Assembly: GCA_963776935.1 (NCBI GenBank)
Contig: CAVZOP010000015.1
Location: forward strand, 248,001 to 312,000
Length of the DNA: 64,000 nucleotides
Origin: JALOLG01 sp963776935
GTDB lineage: Bacteria > Actinomycetota > Acidimicrobiia > Acidimicrobiales > Ilumatobacteraceae
Reading direction: 5' to 3'
Shown here piece by piece: positions 26,045-33,827 of this stretch (its first letter is position 1; every line of letters begins with the position of its first letter). Position numbers and translations under genes: made by a program. The notes under the pieces were generated by a model. That model did not search any database and was not told where the DNA came from. It saw only the letters and a program-made list of their open reading frames with translations.

Positions 26045-26974
26045 ATGGACGCCATGACGAACCGCGACTCGAACGGTGTCTCGGAGATCTTCGACCCCTC
26101 GGCGTGGCGCGCCGTCCCGGGATTCGAGTTCACCGACATCACCTACCACCGCGCCGTCGACACGGGTGCGGTCAGGGTGGCGTTCAACCGACCCGACATC
26201 CGCAACGCGTTCCGCCCGCACACCGTCGACGAGCTCTTCAGAGCACTCGACCACGCGCGCATGACCACCGACGTCGGCTGCGTGCTGCTCACCGGCAACG
26301 GCCCGTCGTCGAAGGACGGCGGGTGGGCGTTCTGTGCGGGTGGCGACCAGCGGATCCGTGGCAAGGACGGCTACCGCTACGCAACCGGCGACACGGCCGA
26401 CACGATCGATCCCGGCCATTCCGGACGGCTCCACATCCTCGAGGTCCAGCGCCTCATCCGGTTCATGCCGAAGATCGTGATCTGTGTCGCACCCGGCTGG
26501 GCGGCGGGTGGCGGTCACAGCCTCCACGTGGTCTGCGATCTCACGCTCGCCAGCCGCGAGCACGCCCGGTTCAAGCAGACCGACTCCGATGTGGCGAGCT
26601 TCGACGGCGGGTTCGGGTCGGCCTACCTCGCCCGACAGGTCGGTCAGAAGTTCGCCAGAGAGATCTTCTTCCTCGCCCGCGAGTACACCGCCGAGGACGC
26701 TCACCGGATGGGGATGGTCAACGCGGTCGTCCCCCATGCCGAACTGGAGGCGACCGCGCTGCAATGGGCGCGCGAGATCAACGCCAAGAGCCCGACCGCG
26801 CAGCGGATGCTGAAGTACTCGTTCAACCTGATCGACGACGGCCTCGTCGGCCAGCAGCTGTTCGCCGGGGAGGCGACGCGCCTCGCCTACATGACCGACG
26901 AGGCGACGGAGGGGCGCGACGCGTTCCTCGAGAAGCGGCCGCCCGACTGGACTCCGTTCCCGTACTACTACTGA
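26045..26974 (+). CDS. menB: 1,4-dihydroxy-2-naphthoyl-CoA synthase
   Basis: 309-residue crotonase-fold enzyme that closes the second ring in menaquinone biosynthesis. MenB-specific features: VAFNRPDIRNAFRPHTVDEL, GGWAFCAGGDQRIRGKDGYRY, the VAPGWAAGGGHSLHVVCDLT oxyanion segment, FKQTDSDVASFDGGFGSAY and the C-terminal KRPPDWTPFPYYY tail that reaches a neighbouring active site. It sits alone, with no other men genes in the window. The gene's end overlaps the converging exporter permease by 7 bases. Confidence 0.95.
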   Translation: MDAMTNRDSNGVSEIFDPSAWRAVPGFEFTDITYHRAVDTGAVRVAFNRPDIRNAFRPHTVDELFRALDHARMTTDVGCVLLTGNGPSSKDGGWAFCAGGDQRIRGKDGYRYATGDTADTIDPGHSGRLHILEVQRLIRFMPKIVICVAPGWAAGGGHSLHVVCDLTLASREHARFKQTDSDVASFDGGFGSAYLARQVGQKFAREIFFLAREYTAEDAHRMGMVNAVVPHAELEATALQWAREINAKSPTAQRMLKYSFNLIDDGLVGQQLFAGEATRLAYMTDEATEGRDAFLEKRPPDWTPFPYYY

Positions 26975-27802
26975 ATCGCGACGGTCGTCGCCCGTGCAGC
27001 GCGGCGCCGGGTGGGGCTGCCTGGTGCCGGTTCCCAACGGAACGTCTTGAGGGCGACGACGAGGCCGACGATCCCCCACGCCGCGACCCGCGAGGGCGCC
27101 CCAATCGAATGCGGGCGCCTCGACCAGCGGATTGAAGGCGTCCTGAAAGCTCGACGCGAACGGCTTGAGCGGGAAGACGTCGCCGATCGTCGCCAACCAC
27201 GCGGGCGGATCCTCGATCGGGATGAAGACGTTCGAGATGAACGCCAGGGGCAGGATCGTGGCGTTGGCGACGGCCGCCGCCGAGCTCGCCGACGGCACCA
27301 GCCCGGCGACTGCCATCCCGAGCGCGGCGAACGTCGCCACACCGACGACGAACGTGACGCCAGCGGCCGGCATCTTGGCCGCCTCGATCTCGAGGTCATA
27401 GGCGACGACACCGAGGGTGAGCATGATCACGACTCCGACGAGGGCGATCACGATGGCCGACGCGATCAAGCCCGTCATGTACACCCACGTCGGCAGCGGC
27501 GTTCCCCGCCACCGTTTGAGCACCCCCTCCTCACGCCGGATCGGAACCATGTTGGCCAGGTTCGTGTACGTCGCCGAGACGGCCGTGAACGCCGCCAGAC
27601 CACCCGTGTAGAACTGGCGGGTCGGCCACGTCGTGCCATCGACAGTGACCTCGCCATCGCCGAACAAGGCGTTGAACAGCACCAGCATGATCAGCGGCAG
27701 CAGCAGCGTGAAGAACAAGGCGATCGGGACCCGCCGGAACATCAGGATCTGGTACCTGATCTGGCGAACCACCAGCCCCGCCGTGCTCGGCCACTCGGTC
27801 AT
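26968..27802 (-). CDS. ABC-2 type exporter permease (frameshifted)
   Basis: About 277 residues and six hydrophobic segments in the order typical of daunorubicin-resistance-type ABC-2 permeases: RRVPIALFFTLLLPLIMLVLF first, then YMTGLIASAIVIALVGVVIM, and the late AFISNVFIPIEDPPAWLATI with FPLKPFASSFQDAF. The frame breaks near 27090; dropping one base from the GCGGG stretch leads into RVAAWGIVGLVVALKTFRWEP and the TAG at 26968, giving exactly 278 codons. The start ATG 27802 overlaps the ATPase stop (TCAT), implying coupling. With the ATPase it forms an exporter of unknown cargo. Confidence 0.8.
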
Positions 27803-28734
27803 CGCTCCACCCCATCTGTGGAGATGGTCGCTTCGTGGTCGTCGCCGACGAGTTCCAAGAACACGTCCTCGAGTGTCGGTCGCGTCACCGACAGCTCCGC
27901 CAACTCGAGCCCGCGTGCCACGGCCCAACCGGTGAGCGCGGCGACCGCGGCCGTCGGCGCCTCGGTCGAGAACTCGACCTTCCTCCCCACGATCGAGGCG
28001 GCGCTGGGGATGACGGCGACCAGCTCGTCGATCGTGATCCCGTCGGGCAACTGGAACGACACCCGCGTCTCGGTCTCGGCCCGGATCAGCTCGGACGGCG
28101 CACCTTCGGCGATCAGGCGACCGGCCTTCAGCACCCCGACCCGATCGGCGAGGTGCTCGGCCTCCTCGAGGTAGTGAGTGGTCAGCAACACCGTCGTGCC
28201 CTCACCGCACAGATCGCTGATCAGTTCCCACGAGCGGCGACGAGCGGCGGGATCGAAGCCCGTCGTCGGCTCGTCGAGGAACAGCAGTTCCGGGTGTCCG
28301 ACGATGCCGAGCGCCAGATCGATGCGCCGCCGCTGGCCACCCGACAGCGTGCCGATTCGCTGGCCGGCCAGCTCCGCCAGCCCGACCAGCTCGAGCACCT
28401 CGTCCACGTCGCGCCGGCGCCGGTAGCACGACCCGTACAGCTCGAGCGCCTCTCCGACGTAGAGCTCGTTCTCGATCCCCGACGACTGCAGGACGATGCC
28501 GACGCGATCACGCAACTCGCGGCCGCCGCCCCGCGGGTCGGTCCCGAGCACCGACACCTCGCCGGCGGAGCGGTCACGGTGCCCTTCGAGGATCTCGACC
28601 GTCGTCGACTTCCCGGCACCGTTGTGTCCGAGCAGTGCGTACACCTCGCCCGCGTGCACATCGAACGACAGGTCGTCGACGGCGACGATCGGGCCGTACG
28701 TCTTGCGCAGGCGCCGCACCTCGATGGCAGGCAT
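27799..28734 (-). CDS. ABC-2 exporter ATP-binding protein
   Basis: 311 residues: Walker A LLGHNGAGKSTT, signature GTLSGGQRRRIDLAL, Walker B ELLFLDEPTTGFD, H-loop LLTTHYLEEAEHLAD, then a DrrA-like C-terminal region (RPTLEDVFLELVG). It pairs with the permease gene that it overlaps by four bases. Drug, lipid or polysaccharide export are all possible. It starts with ATG at 28734, 12 bases after the truncated haemoglobin gene's stop on the same strand. Confidence 0.9.
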   Translation of the reverse strand: MPAIEVRRLRKTYGPIVAVDDLSFDVHAGEVYALLGHNGAGKSTTVEILEGHRDRSAGEVSVLGTDPRGGGRELRDRVGIVLQSSGIENELYVGEALELYGSCYRRRRDVDEVLELVGLAELAGQRIGTLSGGQRRRIDLALGIVGHPELLFLDEPTTGFDPAARRRSWELISDLCGEGTTVLLTTHYLEEAEHLADRVGVLKAGRLIAEGAPSELIRAETETRVSFQLPDGITIDELVAVIPSAASIVGRKVEFSTEAPTAAVAALTGWAVARGLELAELSVTRPTLEDVFLELVGDDHEATISTDGVER

Positions 28735-28746
28735 CGGGCTGCGAAG

Positions 28747-29172
28747 CTAGCGCTCGCCGTACGACGCCGACGTGATCGGCATGCCGGTGTCGTTGCGCAT
28801 GTGTTCGGCGGTCCTGCGGAAGTAGGTCATCAGCTCGTCGGCGACGCCGGGATGATCGGCGCAGACCTCGGCGACGGCGGCCGACATGTTCGCCAGCCAG
28901 TGATCGCGCTCCGCCGGCCCGATCCTGTACGGCATGTGCCGCATCCGCAGCATCGGATGACCGCGTTCGTCGTCATAGGTGTGCGGTCCACCCCAGTACT
29001 GGGCGAGGAACAGCGTCAGGCGATGGCGGGCGCCGGTGAGGTCTGGCGCCTCCGGGTAGAGCGGCAACAGCACCGGGTCGGCAGCGACACCCGCGTAGAA
29101 CGCATCGACGAGCCGTTCGAAGAACGGCATCCCGCCCACACGCGAAAACAGGCTGGGCGCCGTGGAGTCCAC
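28747..29172 (-). CDS. Group II truncated haemoglobin (GlbO-like)
   Basis: 141 residues. 2-over-2 globin features: SLFSRVGGMPFFERLVDAFY with a B10 Tyr, DPVLLPLYPE at CD1, LAQYWGGPHTYDDERGHPML, proximal His in LRMRHMPYRIG, and Trp G8 in RDHWLANM, the latter typical of group II. Proposed roles of this group include oxygen, NO and peroxide chemistry. The GTG start at 29172 lies in a perfect 33-base palindrome (see 29151-29183), so translation initiation may be structure-controlled. The exporter genes follow downstream. Confidence 0.92.
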   Translation of the reverse strand: MDSTAPSLFSRVGGMPFFERLVDAFYAGVAADPVLLPLYPEAPDLTGARHRLTLFLAQYWGGPHTYDDERGHPMLRMRHMPYRIGPAERDHWLANMSAAVAEVCADHPGVADELMTYFRRTAEHMRNDTGMPITSASYGER

Positions 29173-29183
29173 GGCGCCCAGCC
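29151..29183. promoter_or_regulatory. Perfect palindrome spanning the globin start codon
   Basis: GGCTGGGCGCCGTGGA, one central G, then the exact complement TCCACGGCGCCCAGCC: 16-base arms with no mismatch. The GTG start (29170-29172) is inside. In mRNA it would form a stable hairpin over the initiation region; on DNA it could be an operator. Confidence 0.7.
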
Positions 29184-29230
29184 TACGGGGGGAGGAATTC
29201 GGTGTGGTTCAGCCCGGTGTGGTCAGTACG

Positions 29231-29425
29231 TCACAGCGACGGCTCGAACTTGCGGTACTCGACCAGCTCGTCTCGTTTGAGAACGAACGGCGTCGAGCCA
29301 TCGCACAGGTCGAGGATCACGGCTTCTTCAGCGGCGAGGAGCACCAGGGCGGTCACGCAGTCACCGTTGCGACCGAGTTCGATCACATCGCCCGCTTCCA
29401 GTTGCTCCATGAACACGGTGGTCAT
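29231..29425 (-). CDS. Small hypothetical protein
   Basis: 64 residues starting MTTVFMEQLEAGDVIELGRN, with a purine-rich GGGAGAGAGAA just before the ATG. The sequence is acidic and strand-rich (CVTALVLLAAEEAVILDLCD, then STPFVLKRDELVEYRKF), suggesting a small beta-barrel, but I do not recognise a family. There are no membrane segments and no metal-binding cluster. It lies 58 bases upstream of the globin start on the same strand; a role linked to the globin is speculation. The 162-base gap upstream contains GATATC and no obvious gene. Confidence 0.55.
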   Translation of the reverse strand: MTTVFMEQLEAGDVIELGRNGDCVTALVLLAAEEAVILDLCDGSTPFVLKRDELVEYRKFEPSL

Positions 29426-29587
29426 TTCTCTCTCCCTTTGACATCTCTGATATCGGGAGCAACGCCGTGATACTTGAGACATTCCGGACGAGACCGTGCC
29501 GTTCGACACACAAACGTCAGACACGCGTGCGATCGGGCTTCGAGACACCGATGCGGCGTGTCAACGGCAAGCGCCGCGAGCGCGTCG

Positions 29588-29977
29588 TCAGGCGGCGAGT
29601 TGGTAGTACTGCTCGAGCGCCCGCTCGGTGATCGGCGACAGCACGTGGTCGCGCTCGGCCTTGGGCGACCGTGACACCGTGCGCTTGTCGAACGGCACCA
29701 CGAGGTTGCCTTCGAGCGACAGGAACGTCCTGTCGAGCGGCAGGAAGTGCTCGGCCCGGAAGACGCCGGGGCTCACGACGGCCCACTTGGGGATGCCCGC
29801 CTCGTCGTAGATCACGTCGGTGACCTTGCCGATCGGGCGGTGATGGTCGTCGACCACCCGGTGACCACGGTACGCATCGTCGACGTGACGCTCCGCGTCT
29901 GACCTCGTATCCGAAACCACATCCTCGGTCGTGCTGTGACGTGGACGCGGCTCATGGTCGGAGGGGTACTGAGCCAT
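29588..29977 (-). CDS. PRC-barrel domain protein
   Basis: 129 residues. After a charged N-terminal stretch of about 35 residues, the PRC-barrel reads AYRGHRVVDDHHRPIGKVTD and VIYDEAGIPKWAVVSPGVF, then RAEHFLPLDRTFLSLEGNLVVPF. This pattern is common in actinobacterial stress-associated PRC proteins. The PRC fold also occurs in photosynthetic reaction centre H subunits and RimM; the ligand here is unknown. A 150-base upstream region (29978-30128) is relatively AT-rich around GATAGTCATCGTATCGTAAT and probably holds its promoter. Confidence 0.78.
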   Translation of the reverse strand: MAQYPSDHEPRPRHSTTEDVVSDTRSDAERHVDDAYRGHRVVDDHHRPIGKVTDVIYDEAGIPKWAVVSPGVFRAEHFLPLDRTFLSLEGNLVVPFDKRTVSRSPKAERDHVLSPITERALEQYYQLAA

Positions 29978-30128
29978 CGATGGCTCCTCTCTCGCCCGCT
30001 GTGGATGCTTGTTGCGTGGGATGTGGCGGTGTTTGAGGGGTGTCCCCGCGGTCCGCAGCCTTGCAGCTGATAGTCATCGTATCGTAATGATTTCGACGGT
30101 TCCAATCGGTTTCCACAGGGCCGATCGC

Positions 30129-30998
30129 TCATTCGAACGGTGGCTCGTCCCAGTCCGGGAACACGTCGGGGAGACCGTCACTCACACGATCCGTGAACAC
30201 CGCCGGCCGCTTCTGGAGGAAGCTCATGACGCCCTCGTTGGCGTCGGCGCTGGCGCCCCGCAACATGATCGCCCGGCTGTCGGCCCGGTGGGCCTCCATC
30301 GGGTGGTCGGCGCCGAGCATCCGCCACAACATCCGCCGGGTCAGGGCCACCGATACCGGTGCCGCGTTGTCGGCGATCTCGGCCGCCAACGCCCTCGCTG
30401 CCGGAATCAGATCCTCGGGTTCGTGCACGCTGCGGACGAGGCCGCCGTCGAGCGCCTCGGCGGCCTCGAAGATGCGCCCCGTGTAGCTCCACTCGGCGGC
30501 CCGGCTGATCCCCACGATGCGTGGCAGGAAGTAGCTCGAGGCGGCCTCGGGCACGATGCCACGCTTGGCGAAGACGAACCCGAAACGCGCCGTCGTGCTC
30601 GCCAGGCGGATGTCCATCGGCAGCGTCATCGTGACGCCGACGCCGACCGCCGGCCCGTTGATGGCGCCGATCACGGGCTTGGTGCTCTCGAAGATCCGCA
30701 GCGACACCAGACCGCCACCGTCACGCGGCACGCCGACCGGCGTGACGACGTCGGATCCTCCGCTCGCGAACGTCTCGCCGCCGCCGGACAGGTCGGCGCC
30801 CGCGCAGTAGGCGCGTCCCGACCCGGTCACGATCACGGCCCGCACACCGTCGTCGGCGTCGGCCCGATCGAAGGCCGCGATCATCTCGCGCATCATCGTG
30901 CCGGTGAAGGCGTTCAACTTGTCGGGTCGGTTCAACGTGATCGTCGCGACCCGATCGTCGACGTCGTAGAGGATCTGCGTGAACCCGGTGGCTGCCAC
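30129..30998 (-). CDS. Crotonase-family protein (enoyl-CoA isomerase-like active site)
   Basis: About 289 residues from GTG 30998 (VAATGFTQILYDV). Crotonase features: ATITLNRPDKLNAFTGTM, the oxyanion-hole GRAYCAGADLSGG and NGPAVGVGVTMTLPMDIRLA. The two glutamates of classic enoyl-CoA hydratase are absent by my alignment: the GGG-x-E position reads VGVGVT, and the second position is Phe. A Glu is present in RGIVPEAASSYFLPRIVG, the position used by delta3,delta2-enoyl-CoA isomerases of the ECI2 type. An isomerase or another crotonase activity is therefore more likely than hydratase. It lies just after ftsX on the same strand. Confidence 0.8.
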   Translation of the reverse strand: MAATGFTQILYDVDDRVATITLNRPDKLNAFTGTMMREMIAAFDRADADDGVRAVIVTGSGRAYCAGADLSGGGETFASGGSDVVTPVGVPRDGGGLVSLRIFESTKPVIGAINGPAVGVGVTMTLPMDIRLASTTARFGFVFAKRGIVPEAASSYFLPRIVGISRAAEWSYTGRIFEAAEALDGGLVRSVHEPEDLIPAARALAAEIADNAAPVSVALTRRMLWRMLGADHPMEAHRADSRAIMLRGASADANEGVMSFLQKRPAVFTDRVSDGLPDVFPDWDEPPFE

Positions 30999-31021
30999 GG
31001 GTCGGACCGTACCGACCGGTC

Positions 31022-31927
31022 CTAGACGTCCAAGAAGCGGGAGGCGGCGATGCCCGAGCCGATCATCCCGACGACCGCGCCGATGCCGAGGATGATCAGC
31101 ATCACGATCGTGAGTTGGTTGCCGGCGACGACCATCGCTTCGAATCCGGAGTCGTCGGGGAACGCCGCGACGCCGGCCGTCCAGCGGTTGTTGACGAACC
31201 ACAAACCAGCGCATGCGACGAGACCGCCGATCACGCCCTGGATGAGGCCTTCGAGCATGAATGGGATGCGGATGAACCAGTCGGTCGCGCCGACGAGCTT
31301 CATCACCTCGATCTCGCGACGGCGGGCGTACATGGCCGTTCGAATGGTGTTCCAGATCAACAGCACGGCCGCGAACATGAGCGCGATCGCGAGACCGGTG
31401 GTGTAGAGGCCGGCGAAACCCTTCAACTTGGCGATCAGGTCGATCTGGTCCTCGGCCAGCTCGACCGAGTAGACGTTGGGCAGATCGTTGTACGAGACCT
31501 TCAACGCCCGCAGGGTGTCGACCTCGGTCCCCTCGTTGGGGATGACCTTGAACTGGGTCGGGATGTTCGTCTCGTCGAGCAGCTCCCGTGAGGTCGGATC
31601 ACCGGCGAGTACCCGGTCGGCGTCGGCGAGCGAGCACTCCACGTCGCAGTAGGTGTACGACTGGATGATCACCCCGCGTTGCTGGTCGAGGGCGGCGGAG
31701 ATGACGGCGCGCTGTTCGTCGCTCGCCTGGGCACGGACGTTCACGATCATCTCGATCCCGCCCTCCCACTTCACGAGCAGGTTGTCGAAGCCGTGCTGGA
31801 TGAGCAGCGTGAGACCGAAGATCAGCAACGAGACGGCGGACGTGATGATCGCCGCCACGGTCAGGGTCACGTTGCGCTTGAAGCTCGCCCAGGTCTCGCG
31901 GAGCGTGTATGTGAGGCGTGACAGCAT
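31022..31927 (-). CDS. ftsX: Cell division ABC transporter-like permease FtsX
   Basis: 301 residues with the FtsX topology: a short cytoplasmic start (MLSRLTYTLRETWASFKRN), helix 1 (TLTVAAIITSAVSLLIFGLT), an extracellular domain of about 120 residues with DVECSLADADRVLAGDP, then three C-terminal helices around RREIEVMKLVGATDWFIRIPF, the loop contacting FtsE. FtsEX regulates peptidoglycan hydrolases at division. It follows ftsE by 14 bases. The usual next gene, smpB, is not present; a crotonase gene follows instead. Confidence 0.95.
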   Translation of the reverse strand: MLSRLTYTLRETWASFKRNVTLTVAAIITSAVSLLIFGLTLLIQHGFDNLLVKWEGGIEMIVNVRAQASDEQRAVISAALDQQRGVIIQSYTYCDVECSLADADRVLAGDPTSRELLDETNIPTQFKVIPNEGTEVDTLRALKVSYNDLPNVYSVELAEDQIDLIAKLKGFAGLYTTGLAIALMFAAVLLIWNTIRTAMYARRREIEVMKLVGATDWFIRIPFMLEGLIQGVIGGLVACAGLWFVNNRWTAGVAAFPDDSGFEAMVVAGNQLTIVMLIILGIGAVVGMIGSGIAASRFLDV

Positions 31928-31941
31928 CTAGGCGGGAGCTC

Positions 31942-32619
31942 TCATTCGTAGACGCCGCGGGCCTGGTCGCGGACGATGACGCCACGGTCGAGTTGGATCA
32001 CGCGCTTGCGCATCGTGTTGACGATGCGCTGATCGTGGGTGGCCATCACGACGGTCGTGCCGGTCTTGTTGATCCGGTCGAGCAGGCGCATGATGCCCTC
32101 GCCCGTGGCTGGGTCGAGGTTTCCGGTGGGCTCGTCGGCAAGCAGGATCAGCGGACGGTTGGCGAACGCCCTGGCGATCGAGACGCGCTGTTGCTCGCCG
32201 CCCGACAACTGGTGCGGGAAACGATCTTCCTTGCCCGCCAGTCCGACGAGGTCGAGGACGGCCGGCACCTGTTGGCGGATGACGTGCTTGGGCCGCCCGA
32301 TCACTTCCTGGGCGAAGGCGACGTTCTCGAACACGGTCTTGTTGGGGAGCAGCTTGTAGTCCTGGAAGACGTTGCCGATGTTGCGACGCAGGTGCGGGAC
32401 CCGGCTCGGCGGCATGTCGATGATGTTGCGCCCCGCCACCCACACCGCGCCCCGCTCCGGCCGATCCTCGCGGTTGAGCAGGCGCAGCAGCGTGCTCTTG
32501 CCCGATCCCGACGGCCCGACGAGGAACACGAACTCGCCCTTGGGGATGTCGAAGCTGGCGTCGCGCAGGGCGACGACCTCAGCGGAATAGGACTTGGTGA
32601 CGTTTTCGAGGCGGATCAT
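31942..32619 (-). CDS. ftsE: Cell division ATP-binding protein FtsE
   Basis: 225 residues. MIRLENVTKSYSAEVVALRD, Walker A VGPSGSGKSTLLRLLNRE, signature HQLSGGEQQRVSIARAF, Walker B LILLADEPTGNLDP and the short FtsE-length C-terminus. The encoded protein works with FtsX in the membrane to control septal wall hydrolysis. In most actinobacteria prfB lies directly upstream; here a plus-strand AbiEi/DUF559-type gene flanked by palindromes separates them, so ftsE must have a promoter in or near 32620-32701. Confidence 0.95.
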   Translation of the reverse strand: MIRLENVTKSYSAEVVALRDASFDIPKGEFVFLVGPSGSGKSTLLRLLNREDRPERGAVWVAGRNIIDMPPSRVPHLRRNIGNVFQDYKLLPNKTVFENVAFAQEVIGRPKHVIRQQVPAVLDLVGLAGKEDRFPHQLSGGEQQRVSIARAFANRPLILLADEPTGNLDPATGEGIMRLLDRINKTGTTVVMATHDQRIVNTMRKRVIQLDRGVIVRDQARGVYE

Positions 32620-32701
32620 GGGGGCTCCAGAGGGCTCCGAAAGGGTATCGCCACCACCCCGTCACACACCGGCACCCCCTCGCCACCCGTTCCAACCCGT
32701 T

Positions 32702-32765
32702 CCAAACCCTGTTTGTGTCACCGACATCGGCGAGGTTCGCCGGCACCGGTGACACAAACCTTTGG
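32702..32765. repeat. Palindromic repeat family C, copy 1 (left flank of inserted gene)
   Basis: GTTTGTGTCACCG (32711-32723) pairs perfectly with CGGTGACACAAAC (32747-32759), an inner CGGCGA-ggt-TCGCCG hairpin sits between, and an outer CCAAA/TTTGG extends the stem. The 50 bases from 32711 match 33761-33810 at 47 positions. It lies just upstream of the plus-strand gene and of divergent ftsE. Confidence 0.9.
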
Positions 32766-32776
32766 GGCGTCGGGTC

Positions 32777-33742
32777 ATGTCGGCTCATGTTGGATGGGAG
32801 GGTGTGACGTGGTTCACTGCCGGCGTGCCTGATGCACTCCGCCGGATGGCGGAAACCGCGACAGGTCAGCACGGAGCCATCACCGCCGAGCAGATCGGCG
32901 AGGCGGGGATGAGCCCGGATCAGCTTCGACGCCGGGTCCAGAGCGGCATCCTCGAACAGGTCCTTCCCCACACGTATCGCAGCCCGTTCTCTGCCACCTC
33001 GGCACGCGCCGAACTCGCCACGCTCGTCCTCGACTGCGGGCCTGAGACCTTTGTCAGCGGACCCACCGCGGCCGCACTCCACCGACTCGACGGCTTCGCG
33101 CTGCGGGCGCCGTTCCACGTGACCGTATTGCGCGGACGCAACGTGCAACGCGCCCACCACTTCATCCACACCACGACCCAGCTACCGATCGTCGACCGCA
33201 CGATCGTGGAGGGGATCGCGGTGATGTCCGCGACCCGCACGATGATCGACATCGCCCGCTTCCTGCGACCCGACCGTCTGACAACCGCGCTCGACGCCGC
33301 TCTGCGCGATGGGCTCACCAGCGAGGAGGCGCTGCACCGACGAATCACCCAACTGCGATCGAGCGGCCGCTACGGCATCCCGCAGTTGCTCGCCGTGATC
33401 GAGGGCAGCGAGATCACCCGAGGTGGTCACAGCTGGCTGGAGCGTCGGTTCCTCGAGCTGTGCGGGCGAGCGTTGCTGCCGCGGCCCTTGACCCAGCAGG
33501 TGCTCACGCGGGCCGGCGATCGGCTCGTGCGCGTCGACTGCCGATTTCCGGGCACGCGTGTCGTCGTCGAGTTGCTCGGCTACCGCTGGCACCGGACGAA
33601 GTCACAGATGTCACGCGATGCAGAGCGCCTGAACGCTCTCGTCCTCGATGGGTTCCTCCCGATCCAGTTCACCTACGACCAGGTCACGTTGGATCCCGAC
33701 GGCACGGTCGACACCGTCCGTCGCACCCTCGCCGCCGCCTGA
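32777..33742 (+). CDS. AbiEi-antitoxin-like/DUF559 (Vsr-type nuclease fold) protein
   Basis: About 321 residues. The N-terminal part resembles the winged-helix region of type IV toxin-antitoxin AbiEi proteins (HGAITAEQIGEAGMSPDQLR, RRVQSGILEQVLPHTYRSP). The C-terminal part resembles DUF559, a restriction-endonuclease-like fold: GGHSWLERRFLELC, RLVRVDCRFP and VVVELLGYRWHRTK give the E...D...E-x-x pattern expected of PD-(D/E)XK nucleases. Homologues are widespread orphans in actinobacteria with no proven function. It is the only plus-strand gene in a minus-strand core operon, between prfB and ftsE, and is bracketed by two near-identical palindromes, which suggests insertion as a unit. Start uncertain: TTG 32762, ATG 32777 or GTG 32825. 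Confidence 0.7.
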   Translation: MSAHVGWEGVTWFTAGVPDALRRMAETATGQHGAITAEQIGEAGMSPDQLRRRVQSGILEQVLPHTYRSPFSATSARAELATLVLDCGPETFVSGPTAAALHRLDGFALRAPFHVTVLRGRNVQRAHHFIHTTTQLPIVDRTIVEGIAVMSATRTMIDIARFLRPDRLTTALDAALRDGLTSEEALHRRITQLRSSGRYGIPQLLAVIEGSEITRGGHSWLERRFLELCGRALLPRPLTQQVLTRAGDRLVRVDCRFPGTRVVVELLGYRWHRTKSQMSRDAERLNALVLDGFLPIQFTYDQVTLDPDGTVDTVRRTLAAA

Positions 33743-33760
33743 TCTCGCCTCGAACCTGCG

Positions 33761-33810
33761 GTTTGTGTCACCGACATCGGCGACGTTCGCCGACAGCGGT
33801 GACACAAACC
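33761..33810. repeat. Palindromic repeat family C, copy 2 (right flank of inserted gene)
   Basis: GTTTGTGTCACCG (33761-33773) and CGGTGACACAAAC (33797-33809) with inner CGGCGA/TCGCCG; three differences from copy 1. It lies 18 bases after the stop of the AbiEi/DUF559 gene and 17 bases from the converging prfB stop, so it can terminate both transcripts. Confidence 0.9.
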
Positions 33811-33827
33811 TGGGGGCGCGTGGGAGT

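Noticed and set aside
25889..27928. A single long minus-strand frame joining the ABC-2 permease to sequence opposite menB and into cofE
   Set aside because: The permease motif continuation is in another frame after ~27090, and the remainder is antisense to menB; the long frame is a product of the one-base insertion.
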